A stretch of DNA of 64,000 nt from RGIG7213 sp045544195 (GCA_045544195.1 JAZPYO010000024.1:30720-94719), one strand, 5' to 3'. Shown: positions 8,369-16,387, counted from the stretch's first letter. The notes: generated from the letters alone by a model not told the origin. Numbers and translations are program-made.

Positions 8369-9274
8369 ATGAACAGCACATTAAAGCATATATGCTCCGT
8401 TTTGCTTTCCCTGTGCATACTGTTTACGTTTGCATTTTCTGTGATCGCAGTAGGCGAGGATGATCCGAGCGGTAACACATCAGGCTCAGAGGCGAACGAA
8501 AGCAATACGGCAGAAAATACTACCAATGACGAAAATACTACTGACTCCGACAGCGAAAGCAGTACGGACGACACCACGGTATCTCCCCCCGAAAACCCGG
8601 GCCTTGACGGTATGTCATTCAAGAATGACACGTGTGAGATACTTTTAGGTAAAACGTATGCAACCGAGCTTATAGTGACGCCGGAGGAATTTGATATATC
8701 CCTGATCACTGTGATCTACACTACCAACAACGATTCCGTTGCAACGGTAGATGCAAACGGCGTAATAACGGCGATGGGTGTCGGAGAGGCTACGGTAACT
8801 GCGTCATACAGCGATATTGAATGTACTATTGAGGTTACTGTATACAAAACCATGCTCGACGTTGAAGAAGATGAAGAAACAGGTAAGAGCTTTGTCAAGG
8901 GAATAGAGCTTGGTACCAAAATATCGGATATCAGAAGTATGTTTGCAAGCTTTGCTGAAACAGATGTATCGCAGGTGACAGTATACCGTGACGGCGCTGC
9001 CGTTTCAGACGATCAGAATATAGCAACCGGAATGCGTGTGCAGGCAGGTGCAAGTGAGTTTTACATAGTAATATTCGGTGATGTTACAGGCGACGGTGAT
9101 ATAAACCGTGACGATGTGAAAAGAATAGTCGATGCGTGTGCAGGCGATGCCTTTGCGGATGCAGCGTATGAAAAAGCGGCGCGCTTTGGTGAATTTAAAA
9201 AGCTCGATATAAGACTTGCTCTTGAAATATCCAATTACGTAAGCAATCGCGCAGAATACAAAAAAGACGCATAA
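8369..9274 (+). CDS. Secreted Ig-like (Big_2) protein with dockerin-like C-terminus
   Basis: A 301-residue exported protein. Signal peptide 1-27, a low-complexity Ser/Thr/Asn/Glu linker (about 30-75), a Big_2-type Ig domain (about 80-160: SVATVDANGVITAMGVGEATVTA), a short alpha/beta segment, and a C-terminal dockerin-like region from about residue 236. The first repeat there has an intact calcium loop (GDVTGDGDINRDDV). The second repeat (LDIRLALEISNYV) has kept the helix but lost the acidic loop residues. The ATG at 8369 is 8 bases after GGAAGGAG. An upstream in-frame TTG is too close to that site. It starts 31 bases after the cohesin-like gene. No catalytic domain is visible. Confidence 0.75.
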   Translation: MNSTLKHICSVLLSLCILFTFAFSVIAVGEDDPSGNTSGSEANESNTAENTTNDENTTDSDSESSTDDTTVSPPENPGLDGMSFKNDTCEILLGKTYATELIVTPEEFDISLITVIYTTNNDSVATVDANGVITAMGVGEATVTASYSDIECTIEVTVYKTMLDVEEDEETGKSFVKGIELGTKISDIRSMFASFAETDVSQVTVYRDGAAVSDDQNIATGMRVQAGASEFYIVIFGDVTGDGDINRDDVKRIVDACAGDAFADAAYEKAARFGEFKKLDIRLALEISNYVSNRAEYKKDA

Positions 9275-9282
9275 TATTAAAA

Positions 9283-9316
9283 AAATGCTTTTCTGAAAAC
9301 GAAAAGCATTTTTGTT
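9283..9316 (+). terminator. Terminator after the cohesin/dockerin-like pair
   Basis: Stem AAATGCTTTTC (9283-9293) with GAAAAGCATTT (9301-9311), followed by TTTGTTTT. Positioned 9 bases after the stop codon at 9274. Confidence 0.8.
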
Positions 9317-9366
9317 TTGCAATAAAACTGACATGAGATGAAAATTTATTGTGATAAATGAAAATG

Positions 9367-9407
9367 TGCCCGTCTTCCTTGCTTTAAGAAAGACGGGCAT
9401 AGTTTTT
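9367..9407. terminator. Second hairpin between convergent genes
   Basis: Arms TGCCCGTCTT (9367-9376) and AAGACGGGCA (9390-9399) followed by TAGTTTTTTT on the plus strand. On the minus strand it lies just after the serine hydrolase stop codon, so it may serve both directions. Confidence 0.75.
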
Positions 9408-9411
9408 TTGT

Positions 9412-10530
9412 TCATTCAAGGCAGGCTGTTACATCAAGCTCGAAATTGTATGCGGTAACTGCACCTGCTCCGCCGTCATACCGTGAGTTTTTCATATAAA
9501 CGGCGACTATTTCGTTTTGCGGATCGACCCAGAAATGCGTGCCGTATGCGCCGCTCCAGCCGTAGCAGCCCTGTCCTAAAGCCTTATAAGAGCCATCGCT
9601 TATAACTCTTACACCCAGCCCCCAGACGACAGGCGGCATCATAATTCGGCTTGGCAAAAGCGGTCTTGACATAAGGTCTACATATTCGCTCGGCAGTATT
9701 CTAACACCGTTAAGCTCCCCACAGCTTAACAGCATTTCCGCAAAGCTCGTATAATCGTCAAGCGTTGAGGCAAGACCTGCCCCGCCGCTGAAGGCAGACG
9801 GCGGAATACTTTCAAAAACGCAGCCGTCAACTGTCGGTGAAATGACGCTTTTTTCGTTAATTCTGTCGTGCATGGGAACGCATCTTTTCCACTGCTCTAT
9901 GCTCGGAGAAAATGTCGTATCGTTCATTTTTAACGGCGTGAAAATTTCATCACTTAAAAATCTGTCATAGCTTTTTCCGCTCGTCAGCTCCACTATCCTT
10001 GCAAGCACGTCAAATGCTGCTCCGGGACTGTAATACTGCATCGTATACGGCTCAAAGTCGAGCAGCGTTTCAGAATAAAAATCGACAACGGAGCTTAAGG
10101 ACAATGAGCGTTCGGGTGATATTTTACTGTGCTGCAATGCACCGACATCCATACATCCAAGTCCGCTCGTATGTGTCAGCAGATGAAATATTTTTATAGG
10201 CGTTTTCGCCTTGAAATCAAATACGGCAGAGCCGTTTTCCACCTTGCCGACCCCCATATCCTTAAATGAGGGAATGTATTTTGAAACATCATCGTAAATA
10301 TCAATGATACCTTTTGATGCCTGTATAAGAACAGCTACGGCTGTTATCGGCTTTGTCATTGAAGCAAGACGGAAAACGGAGCATCCGTCAGCACCGTTGA
10401 AAAATTCGTATACCGTTTTACCGCTTTGCATAACACGCACAGCGCACGCGCCTACGCGGTGTGAATCTATATCGTCATTTATCCTTGAATCAACCGTTCT
10501 TTTCAGCTTTTCAGTGTTGAGCTTTTTCAT
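9412..10530 (-). CDS. Serine hydrolase of the beta-lactamase/PBP4* family
   Basis: A 372-residue cytoplasmic-looking protein (no signal peptide) of the class C beta-lactamase-like family (esterases, D-aminopeptidases, PBP4*). The nucleophile motif SxxK is ASMTKP at about residue 56, and the Tyr motif YYSPGAAF is about residue 170. The third motif region holds YDGGAGAVTAYN in place of KTG/HxG. Substrate is unknown, and antibiotic resistance should not be assumed. The ATG at 10530 (MKKLNTEK) was chosen. Extending to 10608 would run through the tRNA-Lys terminator and the tRNA itself. AAGGAG lies about 12 bases upstream, a somewhat long spacing. Confidence 0.85.
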   Translation of the reverse strand: MKKLNTEKLKRTVDSRINDDIDSHRVGACAVRVMQSGKTVYEFFNGADGCSVFRLASMTKPITAVAVLIQASKGIIDIYDDVSKYIPSFKDMGVGKVENGSAVFDFKAKTPIKIFHLLTHTSGLGCMDVGALQHSKISPERSLSLSSVVDFYSETLLDFEPYTMQYYSPGAAFDVLARIVELTSGKSYDRFLSDEIFTPLKMNDTTFSPSIEQWKRCVPMHDRINEKSVISPTVDGCVFESIPPSAFSGGAGLASTLDDYTSFAEMLLSCGELNGVRILPSEYVDLMSRPLLPSRIMMPPVVWGLGVRVISDGSYKALGQGCYGWSGAYGTHFWVDPQNEIVAVYMKNSRYDGGAGAVTAYNFELDVTACLE

Positions 10531-10566
10531 TTTTATTTTTCTCTCCTTACAAGAAATAATAAACGA

Positions 10567-10598
10567 AAAAGGCTCACAGCGGTATGCCGTAAGCCTTT
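10567..10598 (-). terminator. Terminator of tRNA-Lys
   Basis: On the minus strand, stem AAAGGCT...AGCCTTT with an inner CGG/CCG pairing, followed by TTTTCG, directly after the tRNA CCA end. Confidence 0.75.
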
Positions 10599-10673
10599 GG
10601 TGATCCATCGGAGAGTCGAACTCCGGACACCTTGATTAAAAGTCAAGTGCTCTACCTTCTGAGCTAATGGATC
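10598..10673 (-). tRNA. tRNA-Lys(UUU)
   Basis: On the minus strand the acceptor arms GATCCAT and ATGGATC pair. The D arm is TAGCTCAGAAGGTAGAGCA, the anticodon stem-loop CTTGACTTTTAATCAAG gives anticodon TTT, and the T arm is GGAGTTCGACTCTCC. CCA is encoded. It reads lysine codons AAA/AAG. Confidence 0.96.
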
Positions 10674-10697
10674 GTATGTGTGTCTGCAACAGGTGAT

Positions 10698-10726
10698 ATA
10701 ATATCACAAATCGGGTTATTTGTCAA
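10698..10726 (-). promoter_or_regulatory. Promoter of tRNA-Lys
   Basis: Minus strand TTGACA (10721-10726), 17-base spacer, TATTAT (10698-10703), with TGA before the -10. The tRNA begins about 25 bases downstream. Confidence 0.8.
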
Positions 10727-10881
10727 CCCCTTTTTAAGAAAAAGTATAATTTTTTTTAGTTTTCTCACGTTTACACGAAAAAAATCAAAGTTTACTAAAT
10801 CCACTAAAAATGTTCTTATTTTTTAACAAGTCATATGATAAAATTCTCAATGTAGAATTTAAACAAAGCAGGGTTACACTT

Positions 10882-10965
10882 ATGTCACGTTTTGCGTTTA
10901 CAGCTTCATATTTTTACTATTACTTTAACTTTTTTACCTTAAGTAATAGATTTTTGTGCTGCTGA
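10882..10965 (+). CDS. Phe/Tyr-rich leader peptide of the aroF-pheA attenuator
   Basis: A 27-codon ORF in the untranslated leader of the DAHP synthase gene. It encodes seven Phe and four Tyr, with YFYYYFNFF at residues 10-18 (8 of 9 aromatic). AGCAGGG lies about 8 bases before the ATG. The stop codon TGA (10963-10965) overlaps the sequence that can form an antiterminator, and a terminator follows 34 bases later, directly upstream of aroF. This is the layout of leader peptides such as those of enterobacterial pheA, where ribosome stalling at Phe codons senses charged tRNA. It is too short for usual gene calling. Function is inferred from this layout. Confidence 0.8.
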   Translation: MSRFAFTASYFYYYFNFFTLSNRFLCC

Positions 10966-11023
10966 CAGATCAAAAACGGAGATAAAAGGCGTATTTTGGC
11001 GGCACTGAGGGTGTCGCTTTTTT
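10956..11023 (+). promoter_or_regulatory. Transcription attenuator (terminator/antiterminator) before aroF
   Basis: Terminator: GCGGCAC (10999-11005), loop TGAGG, GTGTCGC (11011-11017), then six T (11018-11023). Competing structure: 10956-10965 (GTGCTGCTGA, the last two Cys codons plus the stop of the leader peptide) can pair over ten bases, three of them G-U, with 10996-11005, which includes the terminator's 5' arm. A ribosome finishing the peptide would cover 10956-10965 and free the terminator. A ribosome stalled in the aromatic run would leave it free to block termination. A promoter upstream is only weakly visible (TATGAT around 10834). Confidence 0.75.
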
Positions 11024-11066
11024 GTTGATATAAGCTCTATACATACAGGAAGGAACGGTGACGGCA

Positions 11067-12065
11067 ATGATTGCTGTAATTAAAAAGGGCACAACTAAAG
11101 AGCAGATGGACGTGCTTGTTCAATGGCTCGCAACACAGAATATCGAGGTGCATATTTCGCACGGACACGATTATACGGTTCTGGGACTTATCGGTGATAC
11201 TACGAACGTTGATATGGATCTTATCGAAAGTCTTGATATCGTGGAAAGCGTTAAAAAGGTCAGTGAGCCTTTTAAGCAATGCAGTAAAAAATTTCATCCT
11301 GACGATACGGTTGTCGATGTCAACGGTATGAAGATCGGCGGCGGTAATTTTCAGCTTATCGCAGGTCCGTGCTCAGTCGAATCGGAAAGTCAGATAATAT
11401 CCGTTGCCGAAAGCGTTAAGGCATCGGGCGCAGGCATTCTCAGAGGCGGCGCATTCAAGCCGCGTACATCGCCGTACGATTTCCAGGGCTTGAAATCCGC
11501 GGGACTTGATCTTTTGCTTGAGGCAAAGCGTGCAACGGGTATGCCCATTGTAACTGAAATAATGAATACAGAGCATCTTCCGCTTTTTGAGCAGGTGGAT
11601 ATGATACAGGTCGGTGCGCGTAATATGCAGAACTTTGAGCTTCTGAAGGCGCTCGGTCATACAAACAAGCCCATACTTCTCAAGCGCGGACTTGCAAACA
11701 CCATGAAAGAGCTGTTGATGAGCGCAGAGTATATTATGGCATCTGGTAACCCGAATATCATTCTTTGCGAAAGAGGCATAAGAACGTATGAAACGTATAC
11801 GCGAAATACGCTTGATCTTTCGGCAGTGCCGATGCTCAAGGAGCTTTCGCATCTTCCAGTCGTAGTCGATCCCAGCCACGCAACAGGAAGCTCAAAGCTC
11901 GTTAAGCCGATGGCCCTGGCGGCTGCTGCCGCAGGTGCTGACGGTCTTATGATAGAGGTTCACAACGATCCCTTACACGCATGGTGTGACGGCGCTCAGT
12001 CGCTTACGCCCGAGCAGTTTGCGGACGTTGCGGAAAAGGTCCGTAAGATAAGAGAAATTCTGTGA
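11067..12065 (+). CDS. aroF: 3-deoxy-7-phosphoheptulonate (DAHP) synthase
   Basis: A 332-residue enzyme condensing phosphoenolpyruvate and erythrose-4-phosphate, the first step of the shikimate pathway. It has an N-terminal ferredoxin-like regulatory domain (about 1-70: MIAVIKKGTTKEQMD) followed by the TIM barrel, as in Thermotoga/Bacillus-type (I-beta) enzymes. Motifs seen are AGPCSVES, GGAFKPRTSPYDFQG, QVGARNMQNFELL, LLKRG and VVDPSHATG. The ATG at 11067 fits the family N-terminus; a GTG at 11058 is also possible and sits closer to GGAAGGA. It is followed closely by pheA and preceded by the leader-peptide attenuator, so aromatic amino acid supply probably controls it. Confidence 0.95.
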   Translation: MIAVIKKGTTKEQMDVLVQWLATQNIEVHISHGHDYTVLGLIGDTTNVDMDLIESLDIVESVKKVSEPFKQCSKKFHPDDTVVDVNGMKIGGGNFQLIAGPCSVESESQIISVAESVKASGAGILRGGAFKPRTSPYDFQGLKSAGLDLLLEAKRATGMPIVTEIMNTEHLPLFEQVDMIQVGARNMQNFELLKALGHTNKPILLKRGLANTMKELLMSAEYIMASGNPNIILCERGIRTYETYTRNTLDLSAVPMLKELSHLPVVVDPSHATGSSKLVKPMALAAAAAGADGLMIEVHNDPLHAWCDGAQSLTPEQFADVAEKVRKIREIL

Positions 12066-12076
12066 TAGGAGTAAGT

Positions 12077-13222
12077 ATGATGGATATAAAGGATCTGAGA
12101 GAACAGATAGATGAAATAGACGCAAAGCTCGTTGAGCTTTTCGGTCAGCGAATGGATACGGCAAAAAAGATTGCCGAATATAAAAAGGCAAACGGTCTGC
12201 CTGTGCTTGATGCTTGCCGCGAAAGAGAAAAGCTCTCACAGGTAAGCCGAATGAGCGAAGAGCAGATACGTGATTATACGAGAGTTCTTTATTCGCTTAT
12301 ATTTGAGCTGAGCCGCTCATACCAGGGAAGCATAGTGGATAAAACGAGCGAGCTGTATAACGATATAAAAAATGCAATAGACAGCACAGAAAAGCTTTTC
12401 CCAAAGTCAGCGATGATCGCGTGCCAGGGAACTGACGGTGCATATTCGCAGATCGCCTGCGATAAGATATTCCGCGATCCGCAGATAATGTTTTATTCCT
12501 CGTTTGAGCACGTGTTCACCGCAATAGAAAAGGGAATGTGCAAATACGGTATTCTGCCGATAGAAAACAGTACGGCAGGCTCTGTTAACAAGGTCTACGA
12601 TCTTATGATAAACCGCAATTTTCATATCGTGCGCAGTACACGCATAAAGATCGATCACAGTCTTCTTGCAAAGCCGGGCGTTCGCCTTTACGATATAAAA
12701 GAGGTGTTTTCACAGGAGCAGGCGATAGCGCAGTGCTCTGAGTTTCTTAAATCTATGCCCGGTGTCAAGGTAACGCCGTGCGAAAATACAGCCATCGCCG
12801 CTGAAATGGTCGCAAACAGTGAAAGAACGGACATAGCGGCAATATCCTCACGCTACTGTGCGGGCATTTACGGCTTGAACAGTCTTGCTCACAGCATTCA
12901 GGATGCAGGCAATAATCACACCAGGTTTATATGCATATCCAAAGACCTTGAAATATACCCCGGAGCCGATAAAACATCTGTAATGATGGTCCTGTCACAT
13001 AAGCCGGGCGCACTTTACAGAGTTCTTGCGAGATTTTATTCACTCGGTATAAACCTTATAAAGCTGGAGAGCCGTCCCATACCTGAAAGAGATTTTGAAT
13101 TTATGTTCTATTTTGATCTTGAAACATCGGTATATTCAGAGGAATATGCACGCCTTATGTGCGAGCTTGACGGTATGTGCGAGGACTTTAAGTATCTCGG
13201 AAGCTATTCAGAGATAATATGA
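12077..13222 (+). CDS. pheA: Bifunctional chorismate mutase/prephenate dehydratase (P-protein)
   Basis: A 381-residue protein catalysing two steps to phenylalanine. Residues about 1-90 are an AroQ-type chorismate mutase (LREQIDEIDAKLVELFGQRM, YKKANGLPVLD). Residues about 112-290 are prephenate dehydratase (CQGTDGAYSQIACDKIF, GILPIENSTAGSV, AISS, NHTRFICISKD). Residues about 300-381 are an ACT domain with HKPGALYRVLARFYSLGINLIKLESRPI, where phenylalanine usually binds for feedback inhibition. AGGAG lies 5 bases before the ATG at 12077, and a second ATG follows directly. It starts 11 bases after aroF. No other shikimate genes lie here. Confidence 0.96.
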   Translation: MMDIKDLREQIDEIDAKLVELFGQRMDTAKKIAEYKKANGLPVLDACREREKLSQVSRMSEEQIRDYTRVLYSLIFELSRSYQGSIVDKTSELYNDIKNAIDSTEKLFPKSAMIACQGTDGAYSQIACDKIFRDPQIMFYSSFEHVFTAIEKGMCKYGILPIENSTAGSVNKVYDLMINRNFHIVRSTRIKIDHSLLAKPGVRLYDIKEVFSQEQAIAQCSEFLKSMPGVKVTPCENTAIAAEMVANSERTDIAAISSRYCAGIYGLNSLAHSIQDAGNNHTRFICISKDLEIYPGADKTSVMMVLSHKPGALYRVLARFYSLGINLIKLESRPIPERDFEFMFYFDLETSVYSEEYARLMCELDGMCEDFKYLGSYSEII

Positions 13223-13225
13223 CCG

Positions 13226-13786
13226 TCAGCGGTTCTTTTCGGGCACGGTAAAAAGATATACGCAAAAGAGCAGCAGGGTAAGGTTTGACGAGGTTTTGAA
13301 AAACAGATAGATGCCGAGCTGCCATACTATGAACAGAGTGATGTACGATACGTATGTGCATATTCTGTCTGCTGTATACGGATTTAAAAAGCACGAAAGA
13401 GCAGATCTTAATGCTTTTCCTCCGTCAAGCTCGGATATCGGAAGGGCGTTCAGTAAGGCGTAAGATGCGTTGTGGTAGCCAAACGCGGTTTTGTAAAAAA
13501 TACAGAGCATAACCGCATTTGCAAATATTCCGCCGAGATAAACGCATATATCCGACGTATACGATGAAGAAGAATTGATCTGCATATCTCCGCCGCACAG
13601 ACCTATGCAAAAGCCCTTGAGCCTGATATTGCATATCTTTGATGCCAATAAGTGCCCAAGCTCGTGTATTGCGGCACTGCATATCATAAAAAATGAATCC
13701 TTAGTCGGATAACAGATAATAAAAAGAGTAAGCGCCATAACTGATATGACGCTTACTTTTATTTTCCTTGATAAATAAATATACAA
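13226..13786 (-). CDS. M50 (site-2-protease/SpoIVFB-like) membrane metallopeptidase
   Basis: A 186-residue polytopic membrane protein. The zinc motif HELGH (AAIHELGHLLAS, about residues 40-50) and the second motif NALPISELDGGKALR (about 113-127) are those of intramembrane site-2 proteases. SpoIVFB, which cleaves pro-SigK in spore formers, is the closest functional parallel, but it is longer with an FA partner. The start is read as TTG at 13786, 8 bases after AAAGGA. No in-frame ATG gives the N-terminal helix. It lies 5 bases after lplA and converges with pheA with a 3-base gap. Substrate unknown. Confidence 0.8.
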   Translation of the reverse strand: MYIYLSRKIKVSVISVMALTLFIICYPTKDSFFMICSAAIHELGHLLASKICNIRLKGFCIGLCGGDMQINSSSSYTSDICVYLGGIFANAVMLCIFYKTAFGYHNASYALLNALPISELDGGKALRSALSCFLNPYTADRICTYVSYITLFIVWQLGIYLFFKTSSNLTLLLFCVYLFTVPEKNR

Positions 13787-13791
13787 CTGTA

Positions 13792-14754
13792 TTATCCTTT
13801 ACAAATCAGAAGAGAAATGTCGGATGCTGAAATATTGTGAAACGCCCCGTGTGATGAAACGATGTCCAAAACCTCATCAATATCGTATTTTGCTCCTGTA
13901 AGAGCGCGTGTAAGCTCCGTAATATCACCGTTGTAAAAGAAATCTCCGGTAAATGAAATATTCTTTATCTGACCGTGATATACGTCAACACCGCAACAGA
14001 CGCTTCCACCTTCAAACCGCTTTTTGTTCAATACTTCAAAGCGGGGATTTACGCCGTAAATGAAATCCCACGAGGAAAGCTGTGATTCGATCGGAGATAT
14101 TTTTTCCTTATCGTTCTGAGCGTTTATATATCCGTCCGTTTCTACACACGACCACAGTAATTCCTTGAAATCGCTGTAAGACACAGGCTCGCGTGTCAGC
14201 GATGAAATATTCTTCACTCTTGAACGCACGCTCTTTATACCCTTTGACTGCAGCTTTCCTTCCGGGGTCATAAGTGCCTTTTCCATACGGTCGAAATCAA
14301 CGTCGAACAGTATGGATCCGTGATGCAAAAGACCGTGATCTGTGTCCATTCTTGCGTTTCCGCATATTTTATATCCGTCTGCAAGAAGATCGTTTCTGCC
14401 TGAGTAAGATACGTTTTTTACTCCAAGGGATGATATTGCGTTTGCAATATCGTCACTGCATTCGGAAAATGAGATGTCAGAGCCTTTTTTATTCGGATAA
14501 AACTTCGTATACATAACTCCGCCAAGATCTGCATAAACGGTTCCGCCGCCTGTCTTTCTGCGGCTGACGGTTATTTCGTTTTCCTTTGCGTACTGAAGAT
14601 CGACCTCTGAGTATATGTCCTGATATCTGCCGGAAATGAGTGACGGCGTCGTTCTCCATATCATATAAAACGGCTCGTTCAGCACAGAGGTGTAATATTC
14701 CTCGGCCGCAAGATTAAAAAATATACTGTCAGAGTTTGTTTCAATCTTTATCAT
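13792..14754 (-). CDS. lplA: Lipoate-protein ligase A
   Basis: A 320-residue enzyme that activates free lipoate with ATP and attaches it to lysines of 2-oxoacid dehydrogenases or glycine-cleavage H protein. Signature residues are SRRKTGGGTVYADLGG, NDLLADGYKICGNA, and HHGSILFDVD, followed by the C-terminal accessory domain expected of LplA. The ATG at 14754 overlaps the alanine racemase stop (ATGA). AAGGA precedes it. Reading further upstream to 15108 would be spurious, because that frame lies inside alr. No lipoate-dependent complex is encoded in this window. Confidence 0.92.
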   Translation of the reverse strand: MIKIETNSDSIFFNLAAEEYYTSVLNEPFYMIWRTTPSLISGRYQDIYSEVDLQYAKENEITVSRRKTGGGTVYADLGGVMYTKFYPNKKGSDISFSECSDDIANAISSLGVKNVSYSGRNDLLADGYKICGNARMDTDHGLLHHGSILFDVDFDRMEKALMTPEGKLQSKGIKSVRSRVKNISSLTREPVSYSDFKELLWSCVETDGYINAQNDKEKISPIESQLSSWDFIYGVNPRFEVLNKKRFEGGSVCCGVDVYHGQIKNISFTGDFFYNGDITELTRALTGAKYDIDEVLDIVSSHGAFHNISASDISLLICKG

Positions 14755-15830
14755 ATTATTATCCTTTGAACTCTTTTTCCTACCATACATAACGCCTCGT
14801 ACGGTATCGTACCGATATGGCGGGCATATTTTTCGACATCTCCGAATATTACTGCGGTATCGCCTGTTTTTACCTTTTCCTTCATATCGGTTATATCGAC
14901 CATAAGATGATCCATACACACTCTGCCTACGACCGTACATTCGTGTCCGTTGATCGTAACCGTTCCGCCTGAAAAGGCTCTCGGTACACCGTCGCCGTAT
15001 CCGCAGGCGACTGTAGCTATCGTGCGGTCCTGCTGTGCTGTGTATACACCGCCGTATGAAATACTTTCGCCTTTGTGAACAGTATGCACGTGCACGACCG
15101 TTGAGCATAACTTCATAACGGGCAAAAGCCCGCTTTGCCTTACCTCGTCAGACGGAGAAACTCCGTAAAGAGAAATTCCGCAACGCGCAAGATCGAAAAG
15201 GGAATCGGGCATACTGATTATAGCTCCTGTATTTGCACAGTGGTACAGATATTCGCTTCCGAGCGCGCTTTTTATGTTGATAAAGCGTGAAAGCTGTTCG
15301 TTTGCTGAGGTCTTGTCGCATTCGTCTGATGCTGCAAAGTGAGTGAATACTCCCTCAACGGAAAATGCATCATATGATAATACCTCTTTTATCGACTGTA
15401 TATCGCTGTACGGAAAGCCTATGCGGTTCATTCCCGTATCTATCTTTATATGAACACGGAGCTTTTTGCCATCAGGCATCGCACCTGAAAGCTGTAAAGC
15501 ATATTCGGTTGAATAAACTGTCTGTATAAAGTTGTTTTCGAGCAGATATTCTGTATCCTGCGCGGGTGTATAGCTCAGTATAAGAACATCTGCATCTGTG
15601 TATTGACGCACCTGAAGCGCTTCCTGTAAGGAAGAAACTGCAAAAAAGTCAGCACCTGCATTACAAAGAGCATTTATACATTCAATGCCGTGGCCGTAGC
15701 AGTCTGCCTTTACCACGCACATCATACGGCAATTTTTCGGCAGTGTTGATCTTATCAGCTTATAATTATGCTGTAACGCACCTGTATCAATCAGTGAGTA
15801 CGTTTTGGGTCTGCATGTCATTGTTTGCAT
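14751..15830 (-). CDS. alr: Alanine racemase
   Basis: A 359-residue PLP enzyme interconverting L- and D-alanine for peptidoglycan. The PLP lysine is in VVKADCYGHG (about residues 39-48), the catalytic Tyr in SISYGGVYTA, and substrate contacts in VCMDHLMVDIT. Full length for a fold-type III racemase. The N-terminal ATG at 15830 lies 44 bases inside the upstream lipoprotein gene. A second ATG at 15821 is possible. In Clostridioides difficile an alanine racemase gene neighbours the germination lipoprotein gerS. The same pairing here suggests, but does not prove, a role in spores as well as walls. Confidence 0.95.
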   Translation of the reverse strand: MQTMTCRPKTYSLIDTGALQHNYKLIRSTLPKNCRMMCVVKADCYGHGIECINALCNAGADFFAVSSLQEALQVRQYTDADVLILSYTPAQDTEYLLENNFIQTVYSTEYALQLSGAMPDGKKLRVHIKIDTGMNRIGFPYSDIQSIKEVLSYDAFSVEGVFTHFAASDECDKTSANEQLSRFINIKSALGSEYLYHCANTGAIISMPDSLFDLARCGISLYGVSPSDEVRQSGLLPVMKLCSTVVHVHTVHKGESISYGGVYTAQQDRTIATVACGYGDGVPRAFSGGTVTINGHECTVVGRVCMDHLMVDITDMKEKVKTGDTAVIFGDVEKYARHIGTIPYEALCMVGKRVQRIII

Positions 15831-16335
15831 TTTTTATTTCCCATTCGTTTACGGTTATTGTTGTTTTATCTGTTTTGAACATAAGAGGGAGCTTTGTTTT
15901 GCTGTCGAAGTATATGTCGCATTCTCCGTTTGTGAGCAGAACAGCACTCTTGCCGTTAAGCGAGCTTTTAACAACTGAATACTCGCCGTTTCCGCTTATT
16001 ATACTTTTCCAACGGAAAACACCGCTTGAGACGTTTGAGGACAGCTCCTCTGAATCAAGCTCGATGCTCATATCGTTGTATATAAGGAAGCTGTCGTCGC
16101 CTTCAAAGCTGTAGCCCATTCCCCACAGCATAGCAGGCTCGGCAAAAACGATATTAAGTGAGCCGTCCTGCTGTAAAACTATGCGGACTGTGTAATCAGT
16201 TCCGTCCTCGCTTACAGTAGCGTTTGCGCTGTACGGCGTGCGAAGGCTTTCCAGATAATCGTCGGGCTGTACATCCTCTGCGCATGAGCAAAACAGGAAA
16301 ACGGTACATAATGTTAGTATAATGAATTTTTTCAT
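15787..16335 (-). CDS. Lipoprotein, GerS/LolA-like
   Basis: A 182-residue lipoprotein: signal MKKFIILTLCTVFLFCSC with Cys18 as the likely lipidation site, then an all-beta-looking domain (NATVSEDGTDYTVRIVLQQDGSLNIVF, CDIYFDSKTKLPLMFK). That arrangement resembles the LolA-like fold of GerS-family germination lipoproteins, where a beta-sheet reads out substrate-dependent values. The identification rests mainly on size, lipobox and the position before alr. The C-terminal 15 codons overlap the alr start. No catalytic motif is visible. Confidence 0.6.
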   Translation of the reverse strand: MKKFIILTLCTVFLFCSCAEDVQPDDYLESLRTPYSANATVSEDGTDYTVRIVLQQDGSLNIVFAEPAMLWGMGYSFEGDDSFLIYNDMSIELDSEELSSNVSSGVFRWKSIISGNGEYSVVKSSLNGKSAVLLTNGECDIYFDSKTKLPLMFKTDKTTITVNEWEIKNANNDMQTQNVLTD

Positions 16336-16387
16336 GAAACTGCTTCTCCTTTACATTTATGATAAAATGTATGCAGAGAAGACAGGT

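Noticed and set aside
5443..9274. Glycan-modification gene cluster or genomic island
   Set aside because: Only one methyltransferase and two surface proteins; no glycosyltransferases, integrase or compositional break were seen.
9412..10530. Antibiotic-resistance beta-lactamase
   Set aside because: No signal peptide, and the third motif differs from KTG; the family includes many esterases and peptidases.
9412..10608. Start of the serine hydrolase at 10608
   Set aside because: That start would lie in the tRNA-Lys gene and run through its terminator.
10674..11066. T-box or TRAP/trp-type riboswitch upstream of aroF
   Set aside because: The T-box AGGGTGGNACCGCG motif and specifier stem are not present; the Phe/Tyr-rich ORF with mutually exclusive hairpins explains the leader better.
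14755..15108. N-terminal extension of lipoate ligase
   Set aside because: It lies wholly inside alr in another frame; the family N-terminus and the AAGGA site fit 14754.
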